From Gnetum montanum (Eukaryota; Streptophyta; Gnetopsida; Gnetales; Gnetaceae), in the NCBI GenBank assembly GCA_015680685.1, contig MNCI01004504.1:897897-961896 (forward strand): 64,000 nucleotides of DNA, written 5' to 3'. A program made the position numbers and the translations under genes. The notes under the pieces were generated by a model. That model was not told the origin of the DNA and made no database searches. It saw only the letters and a program-made list of their open reading frames with translations. This document shows positions 44,982 to 57,189 of this stretch, piece after piece; the stretch's first letter is position 1; each line of letters opens with the position of its first letter.

Positions 44982-45330
44982 ATTATCAGAAATAAGTTCC
45001 CTAGGCACACCAAACCTATTTACCATCCTTTGTTAAATAAACCATGCTGTAATAGAAGATGAACAATCGGTGACAACTACAACTTTAGCCTGATTGGTGT
45101 AGTAGTCAACTGCTACTATGATGTATGCCTTTTCATTGGACATGGGGTTGATGGGTTCTATGAAGTCAATGCCCCAAAGGTTGAAAGGCTTCAGTGGTTG
45201 GATTCACTAGTAGAGCCCTTCCATCTGCATGATCATTCCTCCATCTATTTGTTAGTGCTTGCATGAACAGATGGGCATCCCTGAAGATTGTTAGCCAAAA
45301 GTATCTTACCATGAGGATTTTCATGGCTAT
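44982..45330 (-). pseudogene. Integrase 5' part of element G
   Basis: The - strand gives the WGIDFIEP.NPMSNEKAYIIV block around 45180-45110, then GVPRELISDNET at 44982-45015, where the 3.46-kb insertion cuts the catalytic motif. The second Asp is still present (SDN). The remainder of the domain is at 41460-41507. Upstream are relics of the integrase zinc-binding and linker parts. Confidence 0.7.
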
Positions 45331-45689
45331 CCTCCTCCTTGCATAATGGCCCCTACAAGGACCTTCATGAGTGTCCTAGAGGATTCACAGTTGATCAACA
45401 TCAAACACACACCATTGTACCAAGCCATTAGTAGAAACCTTGTAAAGGTTTCCTTTTATGTCCATATAATGCTTGAATTAATGAAGAAATTGTTGTTTCT
45501 TCTTGTTGTTCCATTCTTGAGGAGTCTTTTAAGTAATTAGATAAAGAGGAATTCATTGTACCACTTAGGATCTTCAGGATCTTGAACTTCAACAACTTTT
45601 GCAAAGAGGAGTCCATTAAGAAATTGATCAAATAAAGATTTCTTGTCCTCTTTTTTGTCCCATTGTAACTAAGACAGGTGATCAACAAT

Positions 45690-46050
45690 CACATTCTCAA
45701 CTCCCTTTCTATCCATCATTATAAGATGGAACTCCTATAAAATCACAAGCGATCATATGAGATAGGGGCTCCCCGTTGGTTTATTCATGAGGAACCTAAG
45801 GGCATTGCAGTCTATGTGAACAAAGATTTGATATCCAAGCACATAATGCTTGAATTTCTCTAAGGCATACACCACTACCATGAGCTCCTTTTCTATGGTA
45901 TCATAATTCAACTATGCCTCCACAATACTTATATTTATACAATGGATGTAGTAAGGATGTTTCTGATTGTCCAATTGTGTAAGCATGGCCTCCAATACAT
46001 AATTGGATGCATCCATCATGATCTGAAATGGTCTAGAACAAATTGGAGTG
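45690..46050 (-). pseudogene. RNaseH of element G
   Basis: The - strand reads KELMVVVYALEKFKHYVLGY, then VHIDCNALRFLMNKP and VENVIVDHLS. It is the same domain as 3165-3440, a little better preserved at the Glu motif. Frame breaks occur on both sides. Confidence 0.7.
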
Positions 46051-46149
46051 CATACAATGGGATTTTCTATGAGTTTTTGCTTTAATTGTTGGAATGCTAG
46101 CTTGCATTTCTTAGTCAGGGTGCATCCTTCTTTGTTAGCTCTACCAATG

Positions 46150-47266
46150 ACTTAGCAATTCTTGAGAAGTTCTCGATGAAGCACTAATAATAACAAGTAT
46201 GTCCAAGAAGTAACCTTGTATCTTTTACTATTTTAGGTTTGGGGTGATTTCTTGGATGACTTCTGCCTTTTTTGGATTCGCTGGTATCCCTTCTTCTAAA
46301 ATTCAATGTCCTTAAAACTATGTTGTCTTAGACCATCGAGTGGTTTTTCTACTAGTCAAGCTTCAAATTAGTCTCCATGCATCATTGAAGCACTTTCTTA
46401 AGACAATCCAAGGCTTGCTCAAATGTGGTACCATAAAGAGAGAAGTCATTCATGAAGACTTCTACCCTACTAACAATCTACTATTGAAAGGTGCTAAGAA
46501 CTAAGCGTTACAAAGTAATAAGAGTGTTGCACAAATCAAAGGCATCTTTTTGTATGCAAAAGTCTCTTAGGGACTTGTGAACGTTGTTTTAGCCTAGTCC
46601 TCTGGTGTGATTTGGATTTGGTTATAGCCACTATAACCATTGAGAAAGTTGTAACAGTAATGTCCTATGATAGTGTCCAACACTTGGTTAAGAAATGACA
46701 ATGAAAATTGATCTTTGAAGGTTACCATGTTTAATAGTCTAAAGTCTATGCAAACTCTCCACTTCCCTCCTTTCTTAGGTATAATCATTAGTGGGCTAAC
46801 TCATTCACTATCCACAATGGAATATATGAACCCAACCTTAAGAAGTTATTCTACTTCTTTCTTAATAACTTGCTTAAGTTATGGATTTAATCTTCTTTAT
46901 GGATTTAATCTTCTTTAGCTTGATGGAAAAGTATGTATAGATGCGATGCTAACATATCCATGGATCTATCCCTCTGAATTCATGATATGACCAAGCAAAG
47001 GTTGTTGGCCACTTGTTCACCATTTTTAATAACTTCTTTTCTTGATCTTGAGCAACATTGGCATTAATAATTATCGACTTCCCATTATTAAGGAAAGCAT
47101 ATTCCAAGGTTGCTAGTAAAGTTTTCAATTCCAAGGGCTTCTGCGTAAAGTGATATGGAATTTCCAACTCTCCCCAATCCATTTCATTATGTGTGTGGGA
47201 GAATTGAGGATGAAGATTATTCATTTCATCCATATTCTCAATGTAGGCACTTGTGAGGCTTTCCAA
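46150..47266 (-). pseudogene. Reverse transcriptase of element G
   Basis: The linker 47266-46949 has WGELEIPYHFTQKPLELKTL and KLLKMVNKWPTTFAWSYHEF. RT follows: MIIPKKGGKWRVCIDFRLLN, then FLNGYSGYNQIQITPED (46788-46594). Near 46470-46440 the active-site text is VFMNDFSLYG, where the lineage has FMDD, so one catalytic Asp is now Asn. The pattern is Athila-like. Frameshifts separate these parts. Confidence 0.8.
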
Positions 47267-47539
47267 TGGCTACATGAATATTGTGGATTTAGCTTGATGT
47301 TTTGATATCAACCATTGGGTACCTTCTTATTTTATGGCCATTGCATGTAAGCACTTTTGAATGATTGTTGTTTTGGCATACCAATTGCAAGCTTGGATAG
47401 AAGTATCTTTTACTGTGAATATTCTCTACATGTAATGGCACCCTGTGTTGCTATATGCGATGCACAAAACTCTCTTCTTCTCCATTTTGCTATTTTTATT
47501 TTTCTTGAAGATTTCCAAGCAAAGATTTCTAATCCCCAA

Positions 47540-47800
47540 CTTGGCATCTATGGTACTTAGCTAAGCCATTTCCATAAGGATAGGAAAGCCCCCCTTACAA
47601 TTATCTACATGGATTACAAGGAAATTTGGAGAATATGACCACTCATAGATGATGGTCATGATGTCATTCACTAGCCCTACAGGAACAGTGATGGACTGAT
47701 CCACAAGTTCTAGTCTAATATTGCTTTTTTTGAGAGGAGGCAAGTTCCAAGTCATGTACATTTCTTGGGAGATTAAGTTCACTTCAGAATCTAAATCCAA
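47540..47800 (-). pseudogene. Protease of element G
   Basis: The frame 47800-47561 reads DLDSEVNLISQEMYMTWNLP, then KKSNIRLELVDQSITVPVGL and YEWSYSPNFLVIHVDN, parallel to 27124-26700. The DSG active site is DSE here. A tail continues at about 47530-47460. Confidence 0.75.
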
Positions 47801-48149
47801 TAGATCCTTACATAGATTGTTCCTTGCAATCTATAAGTAGATAAGAGAACTTCTAGGAACAGATCACTTCCTAGGAAGGTGGCCAACTTTTACCCAATCG
47901 ATGACCATGTGTGTCAAAATAAGAGTGTGCACATTAGAGGACTTTTGATTTGAATGTGGCTCAAGAGTACTTTCAAAGGTAGATGAGGCATGGTTGATAG
48001 TCATTAATGTCTATGAAGGTTTTGTGGGGCTATTCATTCTAAAGAATGGTCTCTTGTGAGGTTTCTGTTCAAAACCATTTAGATGAATATCTAGCTGTAA
48101 GTTTACTACCCTCACAACATTTTGTTGTTGTGGCTATTGTGGAATTTTC

Positions 48150-50330
48150 CTCTGCATAGGTGGAGCAAGTGGCAAGGGTATGGTAGTTGATGGTGTAGAG
48201 GCTGCTAAGGGATATGAAGAAGGAAAAGAAAAAGAAGACTTCCCTCTTGAAGAAGATGCTCTATGATACTTTGAAGGGTAGTAGTGGTGAGAGAAGGAGG
48301 CATGGTTGAATAAGTCACGAGGGAATATAGGCTATTGGACATAATATCCATAAGGGTTTGGCTACATGTAAGGATACTACTATTATAGTGGTGGCATCTC
48401 TCGTGATTGTGGGTGTTGCCATTGCTAGTATTACTCTTGAGGTTGAGGAGATGCTCCACTTGGATAAGACATTAGTTGGTGGAACTATTACCTGTAGTTG
48501 CCTTGTGGATATGGACATTTGCTGTTTTACAAATTTGGAGTTTAATGCATATAATCCATACTCTTGCAGTTGTAATAGCACTAGGCAACATCCCTTAAGA
48601 TGTTCATATTTGCAGATATCGCATTCATCATCATCCATTTTAGAATTTGCAAGCTTTTTTACTATTGTAACCTTATCCTTTTGCTGATGATAATCATTTT
48701 ATGTATCCTTCTTTCTCCTTTTATCTTGATCACTACTCCCTTGGTTTGCTCTTTCTTTTGCAATTTTAAAAGTTGTTTGAAACTTCTCATCTACGAAGTT
48801 CCATATTTTATCAACCTTAGCTAATCTTTTAGTGATAGATTTTTGTATTAGCAAAGTCTTCCTCTATACCATCTCGTTAAGAGGTGCTTCCCCATCTGAA
48901 TCACAAAAACACATCACCCTTTTACGAATGGAGGGGTTGCTATTATACTCCTATGTACTTTCACATTTTTTAGCTCCCCTTCTTCATTGGTCACATGTTC
49001 AATTAGCTTGCAAATATAATGGACTTGCATTTCAAAAAGTCTTCCTTGATCATAGATCCTAAGGATTTCTCTTGTCTCATTCTAGAATCCATCTATGATA
49101 TGGTAAAGGTTTTTCCTTTGAGAGTATCCATGGCCTAGGCATCGGTGTAACCACATCCAAGGACTTATGATTTCCCTATTTCCATTCTTGGATTTGCCTT
49201 TGCAAGTTAGACACTTTGGACTATGTTTGATATTTAACATTGAATAGTTCCAACATGGTACTCCATTGGTGAATAGATTCCAGTTTCAAGGATTAGTGCT
49301 AGATTTTTGCTTCTTTGATAAGTGTTCTTGGGAACAGTTTAAGTTTATGCCATTCATTTTTCTATGTTCTATAAGGCACAAGCATCATTCAAGGTTTAGA
49401 GATGATTTTGAGGATTTGCATTATATCCCCCTTCAAAGTTGAGGGATGTTATTCATATCCAACCTCTTAATCTTGCTATCTTTTGATGTCTTGTGGGAAT
49501 TCTCATTGCATTTGAAATATTATTCATGTTTTTGGTAGCTAGTAGAGGCTCATCATAGTCATTTCATTCATGGTGGCCCCTTTCATGGCTATGACATCTA
49601 TGAAGTGTCTTATTGTACCTTCACTCCTGATGGTGCTCTTCTTCCCCTTGTGGTTGTCTCTGCCTTCAATCTTGATCATTTTGGTGGGATCTCTATTCGT
49701 ATCTATCCTGTTGTTAATCTCCATCATAGTCTTGACTACTCCTTCTTTTGTCTCAGCCTCGACTCCTCTTATCAATGTTAAATGACAAAGAGGATGATGA
49801 GGGTGAAGAAGAAGAACTAGGAGAATGGTGCTTGCTAGTCCTTCTCCTTTGATCCCTACCCTGGCCCTTCTGTTTCTCTTTTTCTTGCTCCTTATCATTC
49901 TCCTTACCTTTAGATGAATGACTAGGATTTCTATCCTTTGAGGTTCCTTGGTCTTAAGACCCTGTCTTCTCATCACCAAGGTTTTCTAAAGTTGACTGTA
50001 ACCATTGGTGAAGGAGGTCCTCCTCAAAGAAAGGAGGAGAATCTATGTATTAGGCTTGGCTAGAAAAGAAATCCTCATCCTCTTTATGCTACTATAAGAA
50101 TAATGATGTTGGGATCCTTTTGCGCTTAGAGGCCTCATAGCACACTTTCATGTGTTGCTCTCTCTTGCATCGAGCATCCATAGACTGATAGTCCCAGTAG
50201 GTGTGATCTAAGACTTCATATTCTGCATTAAGTGTTGTGGTGCCAAATTTGATAAGAGTAGCTATCAACATGACAAGAATGGATTGATTGAGAGGAAATA
50301 CAATGTTTTCTTTCATGTCCCTCTAGTCCA
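48150..50330 (-). pseudogene. gag of element G
   Basis: Pieces in several frames: 50316-50092 (NIVFPLNQSILVMLIATLIK, aligned with NIVLPPDRAVPNMLLRALAQ in the pol-deleted element), the basic low-complexity part at 49979-49539, gag core remnants at 49500-48850, and DECDICKYEHLKGCCLVLLQ at 48638-48560. The order and text equal the sister gags. It is frameshifted and dead. Confidence 0.75.
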
Positions 50331-50640
50331 TATGTTTATCTTGATGAAGAATGAAAGTAAAAACTAGATTATAAGGATCTGGATGTGCATAGACAACCCT
50401 TGGTTATTAGAACCTCTTTGGTACCCCTTGTTATTGATTGGATTCTCTTGTGTTTGGTGGAGATTCATCCCTGTGAGAAGAAATCATAATAGTTATATAG
50501 AAAAAATAGTATGCCTTTGATATTTTAATTCATTAACTATTTCCCTAATTAGATGATAGTGGGTCGTTATTGTTTTATCTCTACAACATCTTTATATAAA
50601 TTTATAGTTTATTACTAGTTAGCATCCTTAGCTAAACTAA

Positions 50641-50659
50641 GTCCCCGACAACTATGCCA
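50641..50659 (-). other. Decayed tRNA-Asp primer-binding site
   Basis: The - strand gives TGGCATAGTTGTCGGGGAC beside the LTR. It keeps the TGGC start and the GGGGA end of the tRNA-Asp PBS with several changes. Confidence 0.7.
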
Positions 50660-50660
50660 A

Positions 50661-51531
50661 TGATGAGCAACGAGTGTCCCCTACACCCAATCATATGAAT
50701 CATAAGTGTTTACTAGCAATCCAATCGAATTCCATAAACTTAGTTCCTAAGTTGCCTATGGTCTTAAACTATGAAACAAGGGGCTGTGTGATCATTGTCT
50801 TCTTAACTCACACCTATGTTAATGATACGTATGGTTAAATGTGAGTTAAGGTACATGATGCATATTTTTTTATATATTTTTATTCTAATGGCTAAGTGAA
50901 TGGATGGTGATTTAACAAGTAACTATCTTACTAATCAGGTAGTCTAGTAACTAACTATCCTAACTTAAAGGAACCATTCCCACTTGCCATATACATCTTG
51001 AATTGGTATTAACACTTATGGGTTACCAAGTGGCTATTATTGGGTGTACCAAATATCCACTGCTAGGATTACCAAGTGCAATACATCATGCTCAAAGTTG
51101 TCATACTTTTGTATTTATGGTTAAGTACATTAATTAATTAAAACCATGAATGTAAATTACATTAAAAGTATAGTGCTAATAGTAAAGAGTAAACTAATTT
51201 TAGTGCTACAATGAATATAAAAAATCTCAACTTTATTACCATCCACACCAATGCATTCAAGTACATAGCATTCAAACAAAGCATCATACAATCTCTTAAA
51301 TTCACATTGCAGGCACTTAGAGGGAAAATATTCTAACTCTAGAGAAATGAAACTATAAGAACTTGGTTATGCTATGAATTCTAAGTGTCATAAATGTGGG
51401 TGGTGATCGCATTTATATAGGTACTATCTACATCAGCTTCAATGCATTTGTGTTAATGTATCTAACCATGTGTCAATGGGGATACAACAATGAGGCTACG
51501 TCAATGCAACATGTTTAAGCGGGACTCATCA
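50661..51531 (-). repeat. LTR G (5' LTR of element G, 871 bp)
   Basis: Starts TGATGAGCAACG and ends GGGACTCATCA. It resembles LTR D (19119-20014) most. The sequence from 51099 to its end occurs again at 59724-60156. The following stretch 51532-51960 has no recognisable gene. Confidence 0.88.
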
Positions 51532-51959
51532 ATAATGATATCTTAAGTATGACTCAAATTGACAACCTCTTGCTTAACAAAATAATATGCTAACCACTTG
51601 AGTCACCTATCATTGGCATTGCAAGTCAATGTAGAGAAAACTATGATGATGATATGAGAACCTTCTCTTTCTAAGAAACCCTTTAGAATAGAAAACTCAC
51701 AAGGATGCTTTTGAATACGAGTAAGGCCTGATTCTTTTCCTACCCCAGAGGAGAGATCTTTTAGGATTGGTTGTAAGGATAAAAACTTGAAAAGACATTC
51801 CCAAAATTGTTGAGATTTTTCTTTAAACTCTCTCTTTGATGATCTGATGTACTTTGAATTTTTTAAATGTCATTCTTCATTTTTTTTGAGGTCCAACACC
51901 CTTCCTAAAATGATGAAATGAAACATGAAAAGCTCACACTATAATTTTAAATTTAGTAA

Positions 51960-52780
51960 TTAGAATGTATAAATCATGAACTCCTTTAAATACATGGGTC
52001 TTCAATATATGAATAATTATAGATGGGATAAATGCATTAAGGACATAATGGTAGGAGAAATAAAAGCTCTTTATACAATAAAAAGCAAATGCAAAACATT
52101 AGGACTTTGGGCTTTGAAGATTAGAAAACAAATCTTTCAAACAATTATTTATCCTATTGTGTTATACGAATGCACAATTTTGGGATTCACTCTTAGTGCT
52201 AAAAATTGGAAAGAGTGCAAAAGATATATTTACTTGATGAATTAAAGATGAAAGTACAAACACCTTATTCCATGATTTTGTTAAGAATGTAATCTAATTC
52301 CTTTAGAAGTAGAAGCTATTTGTCATTTTATTGCTTATACTTAAAAAGCTAGTAAAAATAGACCCAAACAAATGTTCTACGATAGTTGTTAAAGACAAGA
52401 AAGAGTAGGGATGGTATTTTAGACTCAAAAGTTGACACAAATAGACCATATAAACAATTCTAGAGTAGTTCTTGAAGATACAAAAAAGTAGATTTCCAAG
52501 GGATACAATGGTTGAAGACTTGGAATATCTCATTGGAGAAGATACAAAGTAATCTAAAGCACATTTGTAAGTAGGTTTGTTATTGGGCTTTAATAAATTT
52601 ATGTTCAAATATAGAAGGCAAGAAAAATTTTTATTTGAAATGCATAAAAGGTTATTAGTTAAACTCAAAAGTTCACTACTTGACATGTGTACTTTGATGA
52701 GATGTTGCATTTTAATCACCAAGCTTCATTTGAGTTCACATTTTCTTAAGATAAAAGATGGAAGATGTATGTAACTTCTT
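51960..52780 (+). pseudogene. LINE reverse transcriptase C-terminal fragment
   Basis: The open frame 51976-52245 reads MNSFKYMGLQYMNNYRWDKC, then KALYTIKSKCKTLGLW and FQTIIYPIVLYECTILGF. This fits the tail of non-LTR RTs (FKYLGLxxxxNxxWxxC...R..G.kA.yal...c......W.lk..LF.tlv.PvlLYGcEvWG). Downstream, with stops, are PLEVEAICHFIAYT and SKNRPKQMFYDS, the next conserved part of the same family. It appears to be the same LINE type as at 16700-17320. A second identical copy lies at 60585-61405. Confidence 0.72.
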
Positions 52781-53160
52781 AAAAAAAAAATACACATATA
52801 AATAAAATCTTAAGGATAAACATAACGTTGCCCTTAAATTAAACATATCAAACAAAAATATAATATTACACGAGCAGGTCTATATGATCCCTTTTTATTA
52901 AATCTTAACATTAGTTGCGTCACGATACTTACCTATCGTAAATTTTATTTTTTGTGCATAATTGAAGTGCGACCGGCCTTTGTAATTATCGATGTGGATT
53001 TGGCTGCTATCCATGATAGGCGCGGCCACGATGCAGCCATTCATTTGTTGCTTGTCACAGGCACAGGCACAAGGAAAGTCGTGGCACCGTGACTACACCA
53101 CCCAGCAACAACAGAAACAGATATATATATATATATATATCTGTATGTGATGTTAAACGA

Positions 53161-53322
53161 ATGAACGAACGAACGCACGCTGCTCGAGGATTTGGTCCGA
53201 CAAACAAACAAACAATGCTTTCCAGTGGCTGGCAATCTCCAAACTTCAACGTCCAACCTTCTGCTGCTGCTGCTGCTGCTTCTTCTTCTTCTTCTTCTTA
53301 TGTTTCCAAAGTTGATTCTTGA
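53161..53322 (+). CDS. Possible upstream ORF (53 codons)
   Basis: It starts ATGAACGAACG and ends in TGA 383 bases before the kinase ATG. The product would contain QTMLSSGWQSPNF followed by six Ala and six Ser encoded by the microsatellite. It resembles a plastid-targeting leader in composition, but it has a stop before any splice site in its frame. It could be translated as an uORF if the transcript starts upstream. I see no sign of conservation, so it may be chance. Confidence 0.25.
   Translation: MNERTHAARGFGPTNKQTMLSSGWQSPNFNVQPSAAAAAASSSSSSYVSKVDS
53259..53299. repeat. CTG/CTT compound microsatellite
   Basis: A run of about six CTG units is followed directly by about seven CTT units in the leader region of the kinase gene; the same tract recurs at 61884-61924. 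Confidence 0.9.
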
Positions 53323-53705
53323 CCTGCACGACGACGGCTGCTACTACTACTTGCTCAAGGTATTTCTGCTTTCGCTCTTCTCTTCTCTTCTCTTCACATG
53401 ATTCCAGTCTCCGGATGCATGCTACGGTACTGACAAATCCTTCTTGACAAAATTGGTTGTTGAACAATTGAAAGTGCTAAAATTTCCCGACTCTGGGCAT
53501 TTTGGAAATAATTAACCTGAACAACAATTATACCATAATTCAAACTCCAGTTGAAAGCGACGGCTTTAACAGGATTAGCTTTACCTCTGAAAATGTTGAA
53601 TTGTAGGCGTTGAAGCATCTATGTTTTACTCTCGCAAGAACTCTCTGGGAGGAGGGTTATCAAATTCATAGAATCTGTGGAAGAAATACTATGCAATAGT
53701 TGGAC

Positions 53706-56022
53706 ATGGAGATGCTCAGCAGCCAAATCCATTCTCCACTAATTTGCAGTAGGCACGCGTTACTGGTCCAGTGGGAGATAGACCAATCTTGCTGTCATCG
53801 GCATGCTGGAATTTGTGGTGGAACATTGTTTACAAAGCTGCCAAACAGTCGAAATTTGAAGAATTGGCTTATTTTAAATCAAAACAGGAAGTTTCTTGTG
53901 CACGCGGCGACAACTGCAGGGTCTGCAAGCCAGCAAAGCACGAAACGTAAAGTAGTGCTGCGGAAAAGGGGCCAAAAGGATGATTCTCCCACTGAGCCAT
54001 GGGGAGCAAAGTCCTCTTCATCAATGGAAGTTTTGGATTTTGAGCGTGGAATTTGCTTTCCATTTCGTAAATACACTCCGGAATCAGTATGCTTGAATCT
54101 CTTCCTTCCACAAATATCATTAATTTCCAACAATACAGTGCTTGATTTATATTTGCAATTGCATCAGTCCTAACTTTGCCCTGAAACATTCTCTTCAGAT
54201 CAGAAATAATGTTTTGTCATCAAGAGGTGCTATCTTTTCATTGTTTGGTCGAGGTGTGGAGATTCTATGGAAACTGGGATTCTACTGGTTCAGTCTTATA
54301 TCTGATCGCATTGCTGGAAGGGGCTCCGAGGTTGTACCGTTACGGGCAGGGCAATTAAGAAATCTTCTGTGCTATTTAGGGCCTTCTTTTATCAAAGCTG
54401 GCCAGGTTGATTTTCCCGCGTTTAAAGAAAGCATATGGTCTGCAAATTAGCCCCAGTTATAGGTTTATCATGCTGTATTAAAATTGTGTTTGAATCAGGT
54501 TCTGGCAAACAGGCCGGACATAATTAGAGAGGATTACATGAATGAGCTATGTACTCTCCAAGATGATGTTCCTCCATTTCCACATCAGGTTGGTTTAGAT
54601 TGTAGTTAGATACTCTAGTGGTTATATCCTAATTTGTGTGTTCAGGCTGCTTCTTAGTTCTTAATATTTAGGAATTTTCCTCTTTACTTACTGAAGCTTG
54701 TCTTTTTTGATCATGTAATTTCACTAAAGCGATTTCCTCCTCTTGTCTGTTGCACAACCAGATTGCTTTTTCAATCATGGAAGAAGAAGTTGGCATGCCT
54801 CTTGAACAGATATTTAGTAAAATTTCTTCCAAGACAATAGCAGCTGCAAGTTTGGGACAGGTGTACCGAGCCACTCTTCGTTCTTCAGGACAGGAGGTTG
54901 CTATAAAGGTGGCAAAAATCCTGGACTTGGCTATTCTTTTTGTGGTCATTAAATTTAACAACCAAAACTATGCTAATAGCATACACTCTCTGCAGGTTCA
55001 AAGGCCTGGGATAGAACCTATTATTTACAGGGACCTTTTCCTATTTAGAACACTTGCATCTTTTTTGAATGGTATTAGCCTTAAGAAACTAGGATGCAAT
55101 GCGGAACTTATTGTTGATGAATTTGGTGAAAAGCTGCTGGAGGAGCTTGACTACAAACTTGTAGGTTGCATTACCAAATTCTACTAGGCTTCTTATTAGT
55201 GTATTCAGTATTAAACAATGTTACTTTATCTTGTGATTACAACTGCTTAATGCAGGGTGTGGTGGGTGTTTGCTTCTAATTATTCTTGTAGGAAGCTCGC
55301 AATATTGAAGATTTTCTTGAGAACTTTAAAAATGATCCGACTGTCAAGATTCCATTAGTGTACAAAGAATTATCTGGTTCAAGGGTTCTTGTAATGGAAT
55401 GGATTGATGGCATTCGTTGCACCAATCCCCAGGTAAATAATTTATTTCACTTTTGTTTTCAACAAACTTTTAAAAACTTAGGTGATTTATCATTTTCCTT
55501 TATTTGCTACTGTTGTTAGATACTTAGTAACAGCACAATTTTCTCTTTCCAGGTTATTAAAGAAGCTGGAATAAATATTCCTGATTTTCTTACCATTGGT
55601 GTAGTTGCGGCTTTGAGGCAACTCTTGGAATTTGGTTTGTTCCATGGAGATCCACATCCTGGCAACCTTTTTGCGATGCGTGATGGACGCATTGCGTATG
55701 TAGACTTTGGAAATGTTGCAGTTCTTAGTCAGGTTGATTCTACTCAAAAATGTTTTGTACCTTTAAACTTTAAAGAGATTTGTATCTTTGCATTTTTCTA
55801 AGAGAAATGTTTTCCTTCTCTTCTAGCAAAACAAACAAATCTTGATTGATGCTGTGGTCCATGCTGTAAACGAGGATTATGTTGAGATGGCAAATGATTT
55901 TACAAGACTTGGATTTCTTGCTCCCGGGACTGATGTAACTCCCATAATCCCAGCATTGGAGGCGATCTGGCAAAATTCAATTGGAAAAGGACTTGCTGAT
56001 TTTAATTTCCGAAGTGTTACTG
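53706..56022 (+). CDS. ABC1K1: ABC1 atypical kinase, plastid ABC1K1 (PGR6)-like, exons 1-8
   Basis: Exons: 53706-54086, 54199-54405, 54499-54588, 54762-54908, 54996-55160, 55292-55432, 55553-55732, 55827-56022. All introns are GT-AG, and all phase 0 except after exon 8 (phase 1). The 502 residues start with a Ser-rich, acid-poor leader (about 1-65), a likely plastid transit peptide. Motifs: GICFPFRKYTPES; SFIKAGQ (KxGQ, ending at 196); Ala-rich nucleotide loop IAAASLGQVYRA (252-263); VAIK lysine 275; EKLLEELDY (320-328); HGDPHPGN (408-415); DFG (428-430). The family acts on prenylquinone metabolism in plastoglobules; ABC1K1 also supports photosynthetic electron flow. The ABC1K1 assignment rests on remembered similarity; the family is certain. 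Arabidopsis ABC1K1 is about 680 residues, so roughly 180 C-terminal residues are missing from this copy. ATG 53712 is an alternative start. Confidence 0.88.
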
Positions 56023-56149
56023 GTGAGGATTAAAGATTTTATTCTCATGTTATTATTCTTGATTTTGTATTAGCTCATCAAGCTATATGATATGGATGAG
56101 CTATAATGTCTGCCTATTTTTGTATAGTTCTTGCATATAATTAAGTAAA

Positions 56150-56290
56150 TTGTTGTAAGATCTGTAAAAGAAGTAAATGAAATTTGCCTGCATTTAGGAC
56201 TGAAAATCAGTGCCAATAAAACAAAGGTCATAATGTGTGGTAGACAATGCAGATTGTGAGTTTTCACATAAGGAATTGTCGTAATTGGTA
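56150..56290 (+). pseudogene. Small LINE RT fragment
   Basis: The + strand reads EVNEICLHLGLKISANKTKV followed by IMCGRQCRL, a motif of RTE-like and related RTs (..GLKINxxKTKxM..). It is about 45 residues, in a different orientation from the fragment at 57190-57900. Confidence 0.5.
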
Positions 56291-57189
56291 ATAGTGTAGT
56301 CTCATGAATGCTTTGGAATGCAATAAGAACAACATTTAATAATTCAGGGAACTTTCATTTCTCTATCGTGAAAGAAAGGTATTAAATTTTTTTTAAAGTT
56401 ATATGGTAAATTTGAAAAGAATATAAAGTATTATGGTGATTTTGAAAAGAATTGGAAGGAAAAATGTTATCTGGAGGCAATCAGAGGTGAAGATCTTGAA
56501 AAGATACAGATTAGTTAGAAGCTAAATTCCTGTGTATCTATATAAATTAGGAGAGTATAAATGTGTCGCAATCACTTATGCATTCAAATGGTTTGTTAGA
56601 TAAAATCCTGTTAGAAATATGATGTAGTTTTTGTCCAGATACCACAAGTGAGAATGAATACTACGTCTGTCACATCTCACAAAAGTAACCAAAATAGTCA
56701 ATAAATCAAAAATAAAACATCAATGGGGTAACTCAAAAGCGTTGTAATCCATGCTTGACATCATTTCGATCCACTAATACATCATAGTTATTCATGCAAC
56801 CAGCTCATAATTACATTCATGATAGAACATCAAGATCCAAACTCAGGCCAAAGTAACATGTGTAACTAACTCATGGCCTTGATGACATCAAATAATTAAA
56901 GACAAAATCAAAAGTTTGCAAAATATGCTTCAGCTTAGCACCTCCAATCAGAAGTCCTGCCTCTTATGCCATCAGCACTTGCATCTACATCATCTGTATA
57001 GGAAAATATGTAGAAAAGAGTCATACCTCATTCATCTTAGAGGAAACCAAATCCTCAAGAGTCACCTAGAACAGGACATGTCACACCCCAGTATTTTATA
57101 CTTAGAATTTTCCCCCAATTTAAAATTTTCCATTAAACCAATGAGGCATGAAATATTGTAAGTAAGTTCAATTCATAACTTAAGTAATT

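Larger units (their letters stand above)
44982..50660 (-). mobile_element. Athila-like element G, main part
   Basis: On the - strand from the LTR at 50661: PBS of tRNA-Asp type (decayed), gag (50330-48150), protease (47800-47540), RT linker and RT (47266 to about 46150), RNaseH (46050-45690) and integrase (45330-44982, then broken). Frames shift several times. RT text such as KPLELKTLLATLEYAFLNN and FLNGYSGYNQIQITPED follows the Athila polyprotein pattern (KPLELKPLPxHLxYAFL; FLDGYSGYNQIxIAPED), which together with the tRNA-Asp PBS supports that lineage. Element length, excluding the insertion and missing 3' end, agrees with element I. Confidence 0.82.
53050..53705 (+). promoter_or_regulatory. 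Upstream / 5' leader region of the ABC1K gene
   Basis: CG sites become more frequent from about 52970. The region has a 20-base (AT)n run (53121-53140), and a (CTG)n-(CTT)n tract (53259-53299). A small upstream ORF, ATG at 53161 to TGA at 53322, would encode 53 residues with Ala6 and Ser6 runs from the tract. A good splice donor CTCAAG-GTATTT at 53359/53360 suggests a 5' UTR intron; no transcript evidence is available. A TAG lies in frame just before the coding start. Confidence 0.4.

Noticed and set aside
53192-53401. Poly-Leu + strand frame and the Lys/Gln-rich - strand frame in the kinase leader
   Set aside because: Both come from the CTG/CTT microsatellite read in other frames.
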